Of a DNA stretch of 64,000 nt, positions 35,706-43,649 are shown piece by piece. The stretch lies in IMG/VR virus record IMGVR_UViG_3300023202_000247, positions 248,001-312,000 of that record, one strand, 5' to 3'. This stretch comes from a virus. A program made the position numbers and the translations under genes. Positions within the stretch are counted from its first letter, which is position 1; every line of letters begins with the position of its first letter. The notes beneath the pieces were generated by a model, which was given only the letters and a program-made list of their open reading frames with translations, did not search any database and was not told the DNA's origin.

Positions 35706-37808
35706 GTGGGATCAAATCTCATAAAAGAGATTCCTGGGAAGGAGCTGCGAGACTATGTAAAATCTTCTCGTGCATGTAACTTTACCAATGCTGGTGCGGC
35801 TTTGGAAGCAAAATTTGGACTATTGGATTTGGAGTTTGATAGCGTTGAAGGAGCAGAGCGCGTTGCTTTGAAATTACGTCGTCAAGGTGGTAATGGTAAA
35901 GTAGCAATAGTTTGTGGCTCAAATGTGGTTGAACAAAATGTTATAAGCAATAAAAGCCAATTTCTATCTATAGAGTTGGATAAAAGTTTTGTTAGTATAA
36001 AACGCCCAGTTAAAAGCTCTGGAGTTTTAGAAGTCTTATCTGTTTTAGTTTATTCAGATAAAGACATTGGTATCGTTGAACAAAAAAACTGGAAGTCTAT
36101 TTTAAGTGGTTGTAAGTACCGTAATATGAAGATAGTAGGCAATAGGTTGCTTGCATCAGAAGGGGCAAAAATAGAATCGAAAGGTATTGATTTTATCGAT
36201 ACCAACCCTCCCAATTGTGCGCGTATTGATGAATCCGGGGCACAATTTGTATCCAGTTGTGAAATTTTTGATATCGGAATTTCTAGAATTGGAGGTAAAA
36301 AGAAGTCCATTAACATTCCACATTTTGATGCTCCCCTTGATATCGGACCTCCGGTTGAGACGATGGATGCGGAACCCAAAGTTATACCAAGCAAGATAAA
36401 TATCAAAGCACCGGTTAAAAACCCCACTCCTTCATCCAAAGGCGCTAGTGTTTTGTTTGATTCCGGTAAAACTGGTTTCTCTATGGAGGCTGTCAAAACA
36501 GCTGGTGGTGCAAGTATACTAAACTCTAAATCTATAAAAATTGGTCATCGAGGATGTATATCTCTTCCTGTTAGTACTATAGAGGCCAATACACCTTATA
36601 TAATTATCGCCGAGGCTGTAAGTTCCCGTGGCAATGGTAAGATGATTGCTTATATAGGTGAAGAAGCTTATAAGGCTGCATTTGGAGTTGCCAATGCAAT
36701 GAAGAGAAATGTCCACTTCAATGTAAAAAGCGGTGCGCCTCCGGCTCAGGGTTCGTTTCGTTTGTTTATAGAAAGGCCACAGTCTTCAACTGGAGAAATA
36801 ATTATAACAAGAATAATGTTGATAAATGCTCCGGCAACTGAGGAGAAGACAACTCAAATCCTTAGAAGAACTTTGCCACAAAACAACATAAATCTAAATC
36901 GTTCTTCGCGGAGTTTGTATACTGATGATATTGCTGACAAAACCATGGCGGCTTTGAAGAGGTATGCTAGGTTTGCCAATGATGTAAACCCACCAGCAAA
37001 ATTTGGTGTGTCTGGAACAATTGACATTTCAACAGCTTGTGGAATGAGTTGGTTTAGCAAAGTGAAAACATTTTTTCCGGACATCAAGCACATTCAAGGC
37101 GGCAAACCCGATTTGTTCATAGGAAGACCGGGCGCTTTGCGCCCAGCAAAAAACCTTCTCGTGGAAGAATTTTTCGGTGAGCTTTCAGATGAAGATATAA
37201 AACATGTAAAAAATGCTAATCATGTTTTTACTACATCAGAAAGTAATATTATGTTTTTATCAAAACATAATAAAAATGTAGAGATTATTAGCAAAGTGTG
37301 GCCGGTTATTACTGCTCAAAGGGTTCTTCCAGTAAACTTTAAATATGTTTTAGTTTTCAACAGAAGTTTCAAGAACACCGGCATTGTAGTGAAGTCACAT
37401 ATAGATGGAATGCCTAAATTTGTTGTTGCTGGCGCACGAGGTGTACTTCCACCATTTTGTTTTTTAACCAACGAATATCTCAACTATTCTAATCTGATAG
37501 ATTTAATTGGGCGCGCTTCTTGTATCGTTGATTTACCACAAATGAATGATTACAACAGCGCTGTGTTGAATTTGGCACATAATATCGGTGTACCCATAGT
37601 TACTACAAATTGGTGGGGTATGCACAAAGATAATGTTCAATATATTTCCTCTGAAGTGCATAAAGGAATAGCATGCCCAAATCCAAAAGAGTTGAGGGAA
37701 GCCATTGAAAAAGCTTTAACTCAAGAGAAAAAACCTACTGCTTTGATTGCAAATCAAAACAAATTATTGCATCAAACCATGGCTAAGCTTCTAAAAACTC
37801 AACTATAA
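35706..37808 (+). CDS. Large glycosyltransferase-like protein with beta-sandwich N-terminus
   Basis: This 700-residue product starts at GTG 35706, with AAGGAG at 35696-35701. Residues 1-215 and 240-385 are strand-rich, like carbohydrate-binding modules (the second begins VLFDSGKTGFSMEAV). A low-complexity proline/lysine linker lies between them (about 215-240). The last 290 residues look like a GT-B enzyme: PDLFIGRPGALRPAKNLLVEEFFGEL, ANHVFTTSESNIMFLSKHNK, then YVLVFNRSFKNTGIVVKS and a final Rossmann-type helix set (LNLAHNIGVPIVTTNWWG). The fusion suggests an enzyme that binds its glycan product or acceptor. It ends 10 bases inside the convergent GT10-like gene. Confidence 0.55.
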   Translation: MGSNLIKEIPGKELRDYVKSSRACNFTNAGAALEAKFGLLDLEFDSVEGAERVALKLRRQGGNGKVAIVCGSNVVEQNVISNKSQFLSIELDKSFVSIKRPVKSSGVLEVLSVLVYSDKDIGIVEQKNWKSILSGCKYRNMKIVGNRLLASEGAKIESKGIDFIDTNPPNCARIDESGAQFVSSCEIFDIGISRIGGKKKSINIPHFDAPLDIGPPVETMDAEPKVIPSKINIKAPVKNPTPSSKGASVLFDSGKTGFSMEAVKTAGGASILNSKSIKIGHRGCISLPVSTIEANTPYIIIAEAVSSRGNGKMIAYIGEEAYKAAFGVANAMKRNVHFNVKSGAPPAQGSFRLFIERPQSSTGEIIITRIMLINAPATEEKTTQILRRTLPQNNINLNRSSRSLYTDDIADKTMAALKRYARFANDVNPPAKFGVSGTIDISTACGMSWFSKVKTFFPDIKHIQGGKPDLFIGRPGALRPAKNLLVEEFFGELSDEDIKHVKNANHVFTTSESNIMFLSKHNKNVEIISKVWPVITAQRVLPVNFKYVLVFNRSFKNTGIVVKSHIDGMPKFVVAGARGVLPPFCFLTNEYLNYSNLIDLIGRASCIVDLPQMNDYNSAVLNLAHNIGVPIVTTNWWGMHKDNVQYISSEVHKGIACPNPKELREAIEKALTQEKKPTALIANQNKLLHQTMAKLLKTQL

Positions 37809-38734
37809 GCTTCTATCATTTTGCGATACATTCTGTCGTAAGATATGACATGGAAAAGACCGTCAGGTTTTTCTAGATTTTCCAATACAGATGTTTTCAT
37901 GGCCTCATATTTTTGGCCGTTGAACTCATTCATTACTTTTGTTAAAGCATGCCAATTAACCTTGATATTTTTGCCATTCTTTTGAACGAATTGTCGTAAG
38001 TCAATGTATGAGTTTGGAGCAAAGCCTAAGTCGTTTATATTGTAACAGCCGATGTATAAAGGGCAAGCCCCTCCAAACCAAGCCTCTGGCAGTTTCTCTG
38101 TAAAGTAGTTATGAGAAAATTGTTGATGATAACAGTTTTCAGTACATATGGTAAATTTGGCATCTTTCAATATTGACATTTTGTTTGGTACGGAACCTTT
38201 ATAATAAGGTTTTTTCATGGGAATTTGTCCATACCATGACACATTCCAATCTTTGTGGCGATGAAACATGTCCGCAAGCATGGTTCTCAGCGTGTATATT
38301 TCCGAGATGTGCTTGGATGATTTTCTGCTTGCTATAAATACTATTTCATTTTTTCGTTGATTCCAGGGCTTGGACCAATTTTGAGCTATAGCATCCTTAG
38401 ATGGTGGAAATTTACAACTTGGATGATTAATTTCAATAACTTTTTGTTTTATGCTGTGGCTTGTAATAGCTTTTGACGCCCATGTGAATATGTATTTGAA
38501 TCGTTTCAAATATTCTACACGGTAATCTGGTTCATGAACACAGCGCGGCTCTATTACCAACGCAGAGTCATCAGGTTGAGGATTCCGCAAATAATACCAA
38601 CTCATTGTAATATTGTGTTTTTTACCATCACGTCTATTTGATAACCACACGATGCCATTTTCATCTTCATAATGGACTACTGGAGATTTTTTGTGGGGCC
38701 CGTAAATAAGGTTAATCTCTACTTTTTTGCTCAT
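37799..38734 (-). CDS. Fucosyltransferase, GT10-like (alpha-1,3/4 type)
   Basis: This 311-residue protein on the minus strand has the GT10 hallmark near residues 194-229: FTICTENCYHQQ followed by YFTEKLPEAW and GGACPLYIG, matching the family motif with a conserved EN, a (F/Y)xTEKL helix and a G-x-x-P strand. E199, N200 and K214 are the likely GDP-fucose contacts. The N-terminal half (residues 1-120) would carry the acceptor domain. No membrane anchor is visible, as in bacterial family members. A GDP-L-fucose pathway is encoded at 50288-52206. Its start lies 21 bases from the divergent GT2 gene, with a shared TATATA box between them. Confidence 0.75.
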   Translation of the reverse strand: MSKKVEINLIYGPHKKSPVVHYEDENGIVWLSNRRDGKKHNITMSWYYLRNPQPDDSALVIEPRCVHEPDYRVEYLKRFKYIFTWASKAITSHSIKQKVIEINHPSCKFPPSKDAIAQNWSKPWNQRKNEIVFIASRKSSKHISEIYTLRTMLADMFHRHKDWNVSWYGQIPMKKPYYKGSVPNKMSILKDAKFTICTENCYHQQFSHNYFTEKLPEAWFGGACPLYIGCYNINDLGFAPNSYIDLRQFVQKNGKNIKVNWHALTKVMNEFNGQKYEAMKTSVLENLEKPDGLFHVISYDRMYRKMIEAYS

Positions 38735-38739
38735 CTATT

Positions 38740-38749
38740 TGATATATAA
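38740..38749. promoter_or_regulatory. AT-box between divergent genes (TGATATATAA)
   Basis: The 21-base gap between the GT10-like gene (minus) and the GT2 gene (plus) holds TGATATATAACTA, a 12 of 13 match to the element at 17526 and 50272. The plus-strand ATG lies 16 bases from its first T. On the other strand the same bases read TTATATATC, about 14 bases before that ATG. Neither gene has a Shine-Dalgarno sequence. Confidence 0.5.
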
Positions 38750-38755
38750 CTAGTT

Positions 38756-39508
38756 ATGGTATCTGGTGCAAAAATTGTTGTCATGATTCCAAGTTACAAC
38801 AATTGTAAATGGTATGACAAAAATCTGATGTCGGTTTTGTCTCAAGATTATGACAACTTTCGTATTATTTATACTGACGATTGCTCGACAGATAAAACCG
38901 GTGAGTTGGTTAAGAGTTTTCTGGAAAAGAAAAACTATTTTGATAAAGTAACTTTTATTCAAAATACTGAACGTTTGGGGGCATTGGCTAATCAATATAA
39001 TATGGTTCATTCTTGTGATGATGATGAGATAGTTATTACTTTAGATGGTGATGATTGGTTTGCCAACGCACAAGTTTTACGTCGAGTTGAACAAGCTTAT
39101 GCAGATGGCAAAACTTGGATCACATATGGGCAATACAAAGATTGGCCGTCTGGAGGGCGCGGATGTTCCAGGCCCATACCAAAAGAGATAATTGATAAAA
39201 ATTGTTATCGTACATCACCATGGTGTACTTCTCACTTGAGAACATTTTACGCATGGCTGTTCAAGAAAATCAAGCGAGAAGATTTGATGGATGGCAATGG
39301 TCAGTTTTACCAAATGACTGGTGACTTGTTTACAATGTTTCCCATGATTGAAATGGCTGGGTATCATTCTAAATACATTGATGATATTTTGTATATTTAC
39401 AATGTGTCAAATCCTATAAATGATAGTAAAGTTAATAGGACGAGGCAGATAGATTTAGAACGAATTGCTCGTTACAAACCACGTTATACACCTCTAAAAG
39501 AAAAATGA
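38756..39508 (+). CDS. Glycosyltransferase family 2
   Basis: This 250-residue GT-A enzyme begins with KIVVMIPSYNNCKWYDKNLM. It has IIYTDDCSTDKTGEL near residues 38-52, LGALANQYNMVHSC near 76-89, and a clear DXD-type ITLDGDDWFAN near 94-104, with GD-D for metal and nucleotide binding. A later segment, GQFYQMTGDLFTMFPMIEMAG, matches the acceptor region of family members that act on capsule-like glycans. It has no Shine-Dalgarno sequence but carries the TGATATATA box 16 bases before the ATG. The end overlaps the fucosyltransferase gene (ATGA), so both are likely co-translated. Confidence 0.87.
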   Translation: MVSGAKIVVMIPSYNNCKWYDKNLMSVLSQDYDNFRIIYTDDCSTDKTGELVKSFLEKKNYFDKVTFIQNTERLGALANQYNMVHSCDDDEIVITLDGDDWFANAQVLRRVEQAYADGKTWITYGQYKDWPSGGRGCSRPIPKEIIDKNCYRTSPWCTSHLRTFYAWLFKKIKREDLMDGNGQFYQMTGDLFTMFPMIEMAGYHSKYIDDILYIYNVSNPINDSKVNRTRQIDLERIARYKPRYTPLKEK

Positions 39509-40218
39509 TCACATTTTTGGAATTGGGAAAATATGGACGTATGGGAAATGCCATGTTTCAAATGGCCGCAGCTATTGGCTTAGCTACGAAACATAATGAT
39601 TCATATATATTTCCCAAATGGGAATATGAAAATTTTTTCAACATAAATTCTTTTGATGACAATGTTCGTGCAAGGGTACGTTCAAAATATGAAGAGTCAC
39701 ATTATGTTTACAAAGAGATACCTTACAAAGAAAACTTGAATATTCATGGTTATTTTCAAAGTTATAAATATTTTAATCACTGTGAAGGTGTTATCAAAAA
39801 AGAACTTTCTCCAAATTTGACTTTTCCAAAATTTGAGCGTGTTTGCAGCGTTCATGTTAGAAGAGGTGACTACTTAAAATTTCCACGGCATCATCCATTA
39901 TGTTCAATTGATTATTACAAAAAAGCTATGCAACAAATGGATGTAGAAAAGTTCATGATTTTCAGTGATGATATTCCGTGGTGCAAACAACATTTTCATG
40001 GAAACGTGGAATTTGTTGAGGGAAATCCGTGTTACACCGATCTTGCCCTCATGATGAGTTGTGATCATCACATCATTGCAAACTCATCATTTTCGTGGTG
40101 GGGTGCATGGCTTGCTGGTTCGAAAAAAGTTATTGCTCCTGCCAGATGGTTTGGAGTTGCATTGGAACGTACACACCCAACTCATGATTTGATTCCTTCA
40201 AAGTGGGTGAGACTATGA
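39505..40218 (+). CDS. Alpha-1,2-fucosyltransferase, GT11
   Basis: This 237-residue protein shows the GT11 signatures. The N-terminal GRMGNAMFQMAAAIGLA (residues 11-27) corresponds to the glycine-rich opening of the family. HVRRGDYL (117-124) is the invariant H-x-R-R-x-D motif that binds GDP-fucose. NSSFSWWGAWLA (193-204) is the third conserved motif. Length is a little short for the family (about 280). It is expected to transfer L-fucose from GDP-fucose in an alpha-1,2 linkage. The donor can be made by the Gmd and Fcl enzymes at 50288-52206. The stop is followed, with an ATGA overlap, by the homing endonuclease remnant. Confidence 0.88.
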   Translation: MITFLELGKYGRMGNAMFQMAAAIGLATKHNDSYIFPKWEYENFFNINSFDDNVRARVRSKYEESHYVYKEIPYKENLNIHGYFQSYKYFNHCEGVIKKELSPNLTFPKFERVCSVHVRRGDYLKFPRHHPLCSIDYYKKAMQQMDVEKFMIFSDDIPWCKQHFHGNVEFVEGNPCYTDLALMMSCDHHIIANSSFSWWGAWLAGSKKVIAPARWFGVALERTHPTHDLIPSKWVRL

Positions 40219-40598
40219 CAAACGTTAAATATAGCATTAATGAAACTTTTTTTAGTGAAATTAATTCAAAAGATAAAGCATATATTCTTGGTTTTATATG
40301 GGGCGACGGTTGCATTACTACTAAGCTGTATAGGTTAAGTATTGAACTAGCCTCTTCTGATCTTGAAATATTATATTGCAAAAAACATAAAAATAGCACT
40401 AAGAAAAAGCTTAGGGAGGCGAATTTAGGTGAAAAATGCGGCAATTCAAAGCTTAAAGATAAAGATGTTGGCTTTATCAAAAGACATCCTAATCATAAAG
40501 CATCAGAGTTGGCCAAAATGTTTAATATCTCTCCAGGAACTGTCAGATCCATAAGACGGGGAGACACATGGTCTCATGTGAAAGTTAAGGAGGTTTAA
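40215..40598 (+). CDS. LAGLIDADG endonuclease remnant fused to a helix-turn-helix tail
   Basis: The frame is also open upstream, but ATG 40215 (ATGA overlap with the GT11 stop) is the natural start, giving 127 residues. Residues 18-49 contain one LAGLIDADG-type helix: KDKAYILGFIWGDGCITTK, with the catalytic acid in GDG. The rest of the nuclease core is missing. It is replaced by a short NUMOD-like linker (LREANLGEKCGNSKL) and a helix-turn-helix (ASELAKMFNISPGTVRSIRR), typical DNA-binding parts of other homing nucleases. It thus looks like a deletion fusion of a mobile nuclease, probably no longer cutting. Its last codons (AAG GAG GTT TAA) carry the ribosome binding site of the next gene. Confidence 0.7.
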   Translation: MTNVKYSINETFFSEINSKDKAYILGFIWGDGCITTKLYRLSIELASSDLEILYCKKHKNSTKKKLREANLGEKCGNSKLKDKDVGFIKRHPNHKASELAKMFNISPGTVRSIRRGDTWSHVKVKEV

Positions 40599-40599
40599 A

Positions 40600-40638
40600 A
40601 TGGTTAAGGTTTTGTTTTTGCCCCTTAACTATGGTTAG
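40600..40638 (+). pseudogene. Displaced N-terminus of the next glycosyltransferase (12 codons)
   Basis: An ATG at 40600 with a strong AAGGAGG upstream encodes MVKVLFLPLNYG and then meets TAG at 40636-40638. This looks like the first strand of the GT-B enzyme that continues in the next frame from ATG 40631. Dropping one T from GGTTAGC would join the two into LNYGSDVVQQGVYDAF. ATG 40631 lies just upstream of the TAG, so ribosomes could restart there. Confidence 0.6.
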
Positions 40639-41578
40639 CGATGTTGTCCAACAAGGCGTTTACGATGCTTTTGAAGAGGCTGGATGTGCACTAGAGGTGT
40701 TTGATTATTTCAAAAAATATCATCAAACTAAAAACATTCAAACAACACGCCAATCATTAATTAACATTGCAAAACGATTCAAGCCTCACTTGATTCATTT
40801 GCAAATACAGCATACATCAATCATAGATTATAAAACCATTCAAAGATTGAAAGCTGAGAACCCACGCACAATTGTTACAAATTGGACGGGTGATGTGCGC
40901 AACTACGTCCCCCCAACTTACAAGAAAATATCTGAAGTTGCTGATTTTAATTTAATATCATCTACTGGGCAAATCTCTATGTTTGAAAACTCTCTTGGTA
41001 AGAGGGTTAACTATTGGCAAATTGGATTCAATCCAAAGTTGTATTTTCCCAAAAACAAAGGTGGTCAATTCAAGCACGATTGTGTATTCATAGGACATCA
41101 CAATTCACGCGAAAACTATCCCGGTGCAGCTCAGCGTTTGAAGGCATGTACGCTTTTACGTCGTGCATTCAATGATAGGTTTTTATTGCATGGCTCTCAT
41201 TGGCCAAAAAGCCTGAGAAGCCGTGGTGCATTGGATCAAAGAAAAGTTAATGAGGCGTATTCCAACTCTCTTTGTAATATAAGCATCAGCCATTATAATG
41301 ATTTAGAAAACTATTTTTCTGATAGACTTTTGATGTGTATGGCTTCTGGAAGGCCAACCATTGCATTGAAATTTCCAGGCTGGCAATCTTTTTTCGCAGA
41401 TATGGGAGATATAGTTATTGCACGAAGTATAGATGAAATTCCAAACAAAGTGCGTATGTTGGTAGACAATCCCGATCTGGCTAATTACATCGGTCAAAAC
41501 GGGGCTGCCAAGGTTATGGCAGAGCATACATACTATAGTCGCATAATAGAACTTTTAGAAATGGTCAACTTGAGATAA
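40631..41578 (+). CDS. GT-B glycosyltransferase, CgeB-like, N-terminus frame-shifted
   Basis: This 315-residue protein resembles the CgeB/DUF3880-type GT-B enzymes: the acceptor half ends in NWTGDVRNYVPPTYK; NYWQIGFNPKLYFP precedes the second domain; and then come HDCVFIGHHNSRENYPGAAQR and the closing DRLLMCMASGRPTIALKFPG (about residues 230-250). The first strand is missing because of a +1 frame change between 40631 and 40638; the missing residues are encoded just upstream. The restart ATG 40631 has no own ribosome binding site, but it overlaps the short upstream frame, so reinitiation is possible. A sequencing or assembly error must be excluded. It ends 14 bases inside a convergent sulfotransferase-like gene. 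Confidence 0.65.
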   Translation: MVSDVVQQGVYDAFEEAGCALEVFDYFKKYHQTKNIQTTRQSLINIAKRFKPHLIHLQIQHTSIIDYKTIQRLKAENPRTIVTNWTGDVRNYVPPTYKKISEVADFNLISSTGQISMFENSLGKRVNYWQIGFNPKLYFPKNKGGQFKHDCVFIGHHNSRENYPGAAQRLKACTLLRRAFNDRFLLHGSHWPKSLRSRGALDQRKVNEAYSNSLCNISISHYNDLENYFSDRLLMCMASGRPTIALKFPGWQSFFADMGDIVIARSIDEIPNKVRMLVDNPDLANYIGQNGAAKVMAEHTYYSRIIELLEMVNLR

Positions 41579-42308
41579 TAGCCTCAAACTCATCTTTTAG
41601 CTTTTCGTTCAAAGTCTTTTTCTCATCCCTGGTGAGCAAAGACATATCCATATTTGCTTTAGCTATCTTTGTGCTGTTGTTTGCTTGTGGATTGCCATAT
41701 TTAAAGTTTGGCTTTCTCAAAACAAAATCACCTTTGATACGCCACATATCTTTTGCTCTTTCATTAAAATAAGCAATCGATTTGGCGTTGCCAGCATTGC
41801 ATAGCTTTTCTAGACCAAGAACTATTTTATCTTTATTCGTATTTTTAACAGCATTAAGTAGCTGGTTATAATCCGCTAGAAACTTGTCCATTGGCATAAA
41901 GTTTCTATTATGTTGTTTGCTTAACAATTTGTAACTGTTGTATAAAGCTTTTGGTTCTCTAAATACAAATACCAATACGTTAGATTTATTCATCATTTTG
42001 CTGATGTATGGTTTCATCTTTCCATCATCTGGACGAAATGTCTCTTTAATACCACCAATGCTAAATGTATCATCATTGTTTAGCCTTTGTCGAGTTGCTC
42101 TAAAAACACTATCTGCATTGTTACAGTTTAAGTTTTTTAATTTATCAAATGTTATAGATTTGGGATTTGTTAAGTATATCCATTGTGGTTCACACAGGCA
42201 AAATCCATTGTCGAGTGAGTTCAAAATGTTACACACTATAGTTGTACCACCACGTGGTAAACCGAGTACTGAAAAAAGTTGCTTGTTTTTTTGAGTTTCA
42301 ATCTTCAT
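41565..42308 (-). CDS. Sulfotransferase-like protein
   Basis: The minus-strand start is taken at 42308 (a further ATG at 42326 is possible). The 247-residue product shows the 5'-phosphosulfate loop of PAPS-dependent sulfotransferases, FSVLGLPRGGTTIVCNILNS near residues 11-30. A helix with the 3'-phosphate motif VLVFVFREPKALYNSYKLLS follows near residues 115-135, with its conserved R and S. Sulfate would be moved from PAPS to a glycan or other acceptor; PAPS itself must come from the host. No membrane segment is seen. The gene lies among fucosyl- and other glycosyltransferases, so a sugar acceptor is likely. P-loop kinases are the alternative fold. Confidence 0.65.
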   Translation of the reverse strand: MKIETQKNKQLFSVLGLPRGGTTIVCNILNSLDNGFCLCEPQWIYLTNPKSITFDKLKNLNCNNADSVFRATRQRLNNDDTFSIGGIKETFRPDDGKMKPYISKMMNKSNVLVFVFREPKALYNSYKLLSKQHNRNFMPMDKFLADYNQLLNAVKNTNKDKIVLGLEKLCNAGNAKSIAYFNERAKDMWRIKGDFVLRKPNFKYGNPQANNSTKIAKANMDMSLLTRDEKKTLNEKLKDEFEAIISS

Positions 42309-42310
42309 AT

Positions 42311-42324
42311 TGAGTATATATACC
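42311..42324. promoter_or_regulatory. TATA-type box between divergent genes
   Basis: The 16-base gap between the sulfotransferase-like gene (minus) and the methyltransferase gene (plus) is almost wholly TGAGTATATATACC. TATATATA (42315-42322) is palindromic, so it can face both ways. Neither start has a Shine-Dalgarno sequence. The layout copies the gap at 38735-38755. Confidence 0.4.
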
Positions 42325-42966
42325 ATGGATAAATATAAGATAATAGCAGATCACTATGACGAATGCTTTAAAAAACACGGTGATACGGCTCAGGGGGCTG
42401 ACTGGCCCAATGAAGAAGACCTGCAAGAGCGTTTTAAGGTTTTATCAGCAAATGTAAAACAACAGTCAAGTTTAACAACGATATTAGACTTTGGGTGCGG
42501 CACTGGCCGTCTGTTATCTTATCTTTTGAATAATAAAAACTTTTTGTTTTTATATTATGGTGTTGATATAAATCAAGCAGTCATTGACGCTGCTGAGAAA
42601 AAATTTGATAATATAAATTTAGTAAAGTTTTATTGTCACGATTTAAGAGAAGATAATTTATCATTGGCGCAAGATGCATCAACGACATTTGGTCATGTTA
42701 TAGCCAATGGTGTTTTTACTGAAAAGCTTTCATTATCTGAAGATGACATGTGGGATTTTTTCACACAAAAAGTCGGTCTTCTTTGGAAACTTACCAAAAA
42801 CTCTTTAGCATTCAATGTCATGAGTAAACACGTTGATTATGAACGAGATGACTTGTTTCACGTGTCTTATGATAAAATGGCTTCTTTTGTTAGAACCATG
42901 ACTAATGAATATGCATTTCGTTGTGATTATGGTTTATATGAATACACTGTGTACATGTATAGGTAA
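42325..42966 (+). CDS. SAM-dependent methyltransferase, class I
   Basis: This 213-residue protein has the class I motif I ILDFGCGTGRLLSYLL (DFGCGTG at 55-61) and the motif II region YYGVDINQAVIDAAEKKF with the SAM-binding acidic D. A motif IV-like FGHVIANGVFTEKLSLSED follows. The second half (from about 140) is a helical lid with no target clue. The start is taken at ATG 42325, the first Met that fits the usual MxxYxxxAxxYD opening; the frame is open upstream to a TTG. Given its place it may O- or N-methylate a sugar of the glycan, but small molecules or proteins are possible. Confidence 0.8.
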   Translation: MDKYKIIADHYDECFKKHGDTAQGADWPNEEDLQERFKVLSANVKQQSSLTTILDFGCGTGRLLSYLLNNKNFLFLYYGVDINQAVIDAAEKKFDNINLVKFYCHDLREDNLSLAQDASTTFGHVIANGVFTEKLSLSEDDMWDFFTQKVGLLWKLTKNSLAFNVMSKHVDYERDDLFHVSYDKMASFVRTMTNEYAFRCDYGLYEYTVYMYR

Positions 42967-42968
42967 AA

Positions 42969-43649
42969 ATGAATAAAGGTATTGTTATATTTGGAAACAA
43001 AGATTTTGCAGAATTAGCAAAGTTTTACATTGAAAATGATCCACCACATTATCATCATGTATTTTATAATTCGCGAGTTTGTGCTTTTACAGTTGATGAT
43101 GAATATGTGACAGAAAATTCGTTCAATGGTCTTCCAGTAATTCCGCTGAGTGAACTGGAAAAGCACCATCCGCCTGATGAATATCATATGTTTGCACCAA
43201 TGAGCCATTCTAACATGAATGGTGACCGAAAATCAGTTGTTGAACGTTTGGAGAGCAAAAACTATAAGATGATTAACTATGTTAGTTCTAAAGCAACTGT
43301 TCTATCCAAACTTCCATCGTTTTCCAATCTATTCATTTTAGAAGATAACACCATTCAGCCATTTGTTAAAGTTGGAAAGAATATTGTTATGTGGAGTGGT
43401 AATCATATTGGACATCATAGTACAATAGGTGACGACGTTTTTTTCACATCACATGTTGTTTTGAGTGGTCATTGTAAAGTTGGCAACGGATCGTTTTTTG
43501 GCGTCAACTCTACGATTCGAGATGGTGTGAAAATTGGAGAAAAATCCTTGGTATCTATGGGGGCTTTAATTACCAAAGATACGGATTCTTGTGGTGTTTA
43601 TATGGGAGTTCCAGCTAAGAAAATAAAAACTATCGATGAAGTGGGTTAA
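42969..43649 (+). CDS. Sugar O/N-acetyltransferase, left-handed beta-helix (PglD/NeuD-like)
   Basis: This 226-residue protein starts with a Rossmann-like half (IVIFGNKDFAELAKFYIEND, residues 5-24), as in PglD and NeuD enzymes that bind an NDP-sugar. The C-terminal half (about 115-215) has hexapeptide repeats of the left-handed beta-helix: the steps VKVGKNIVMWSG, NHIGHHSTIGDDVFFTSH, HCKVGNGSFFGVNSTI and VKIGEKSLVSMGALITKD. H148 and H149 in IGHHSTIG are candidates for the catalytic base. Acetyl-CoA is the expected donor. The DegT aminotransferase and WbqC genes nearby suggest that a 4-amino-6-deoxy sugar could be the acceptor. The end overlaps the next gene by 14 bases. Confidence 0.78.
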   Translation: MNKGIVIFGNKDFAELAKFYIENDPPHYHHVFYNSRVCAFTVDDEYVTENSFNGLPVIPLSELEKHHPPDEYHMFAPMSHSNMNGDRKSVVERLESKNYKMINYVSSKATVLSKLPSFSNLFILEDNTIQPFVKVGKNIVMWSGNHIGHHSTIGDDVFFTSHVVLSGHCKVGNGSFFGVNSTIRDGVKIGEKSLVSMGALITKDTDSCGVYMGVPAKKIKTIDEVG

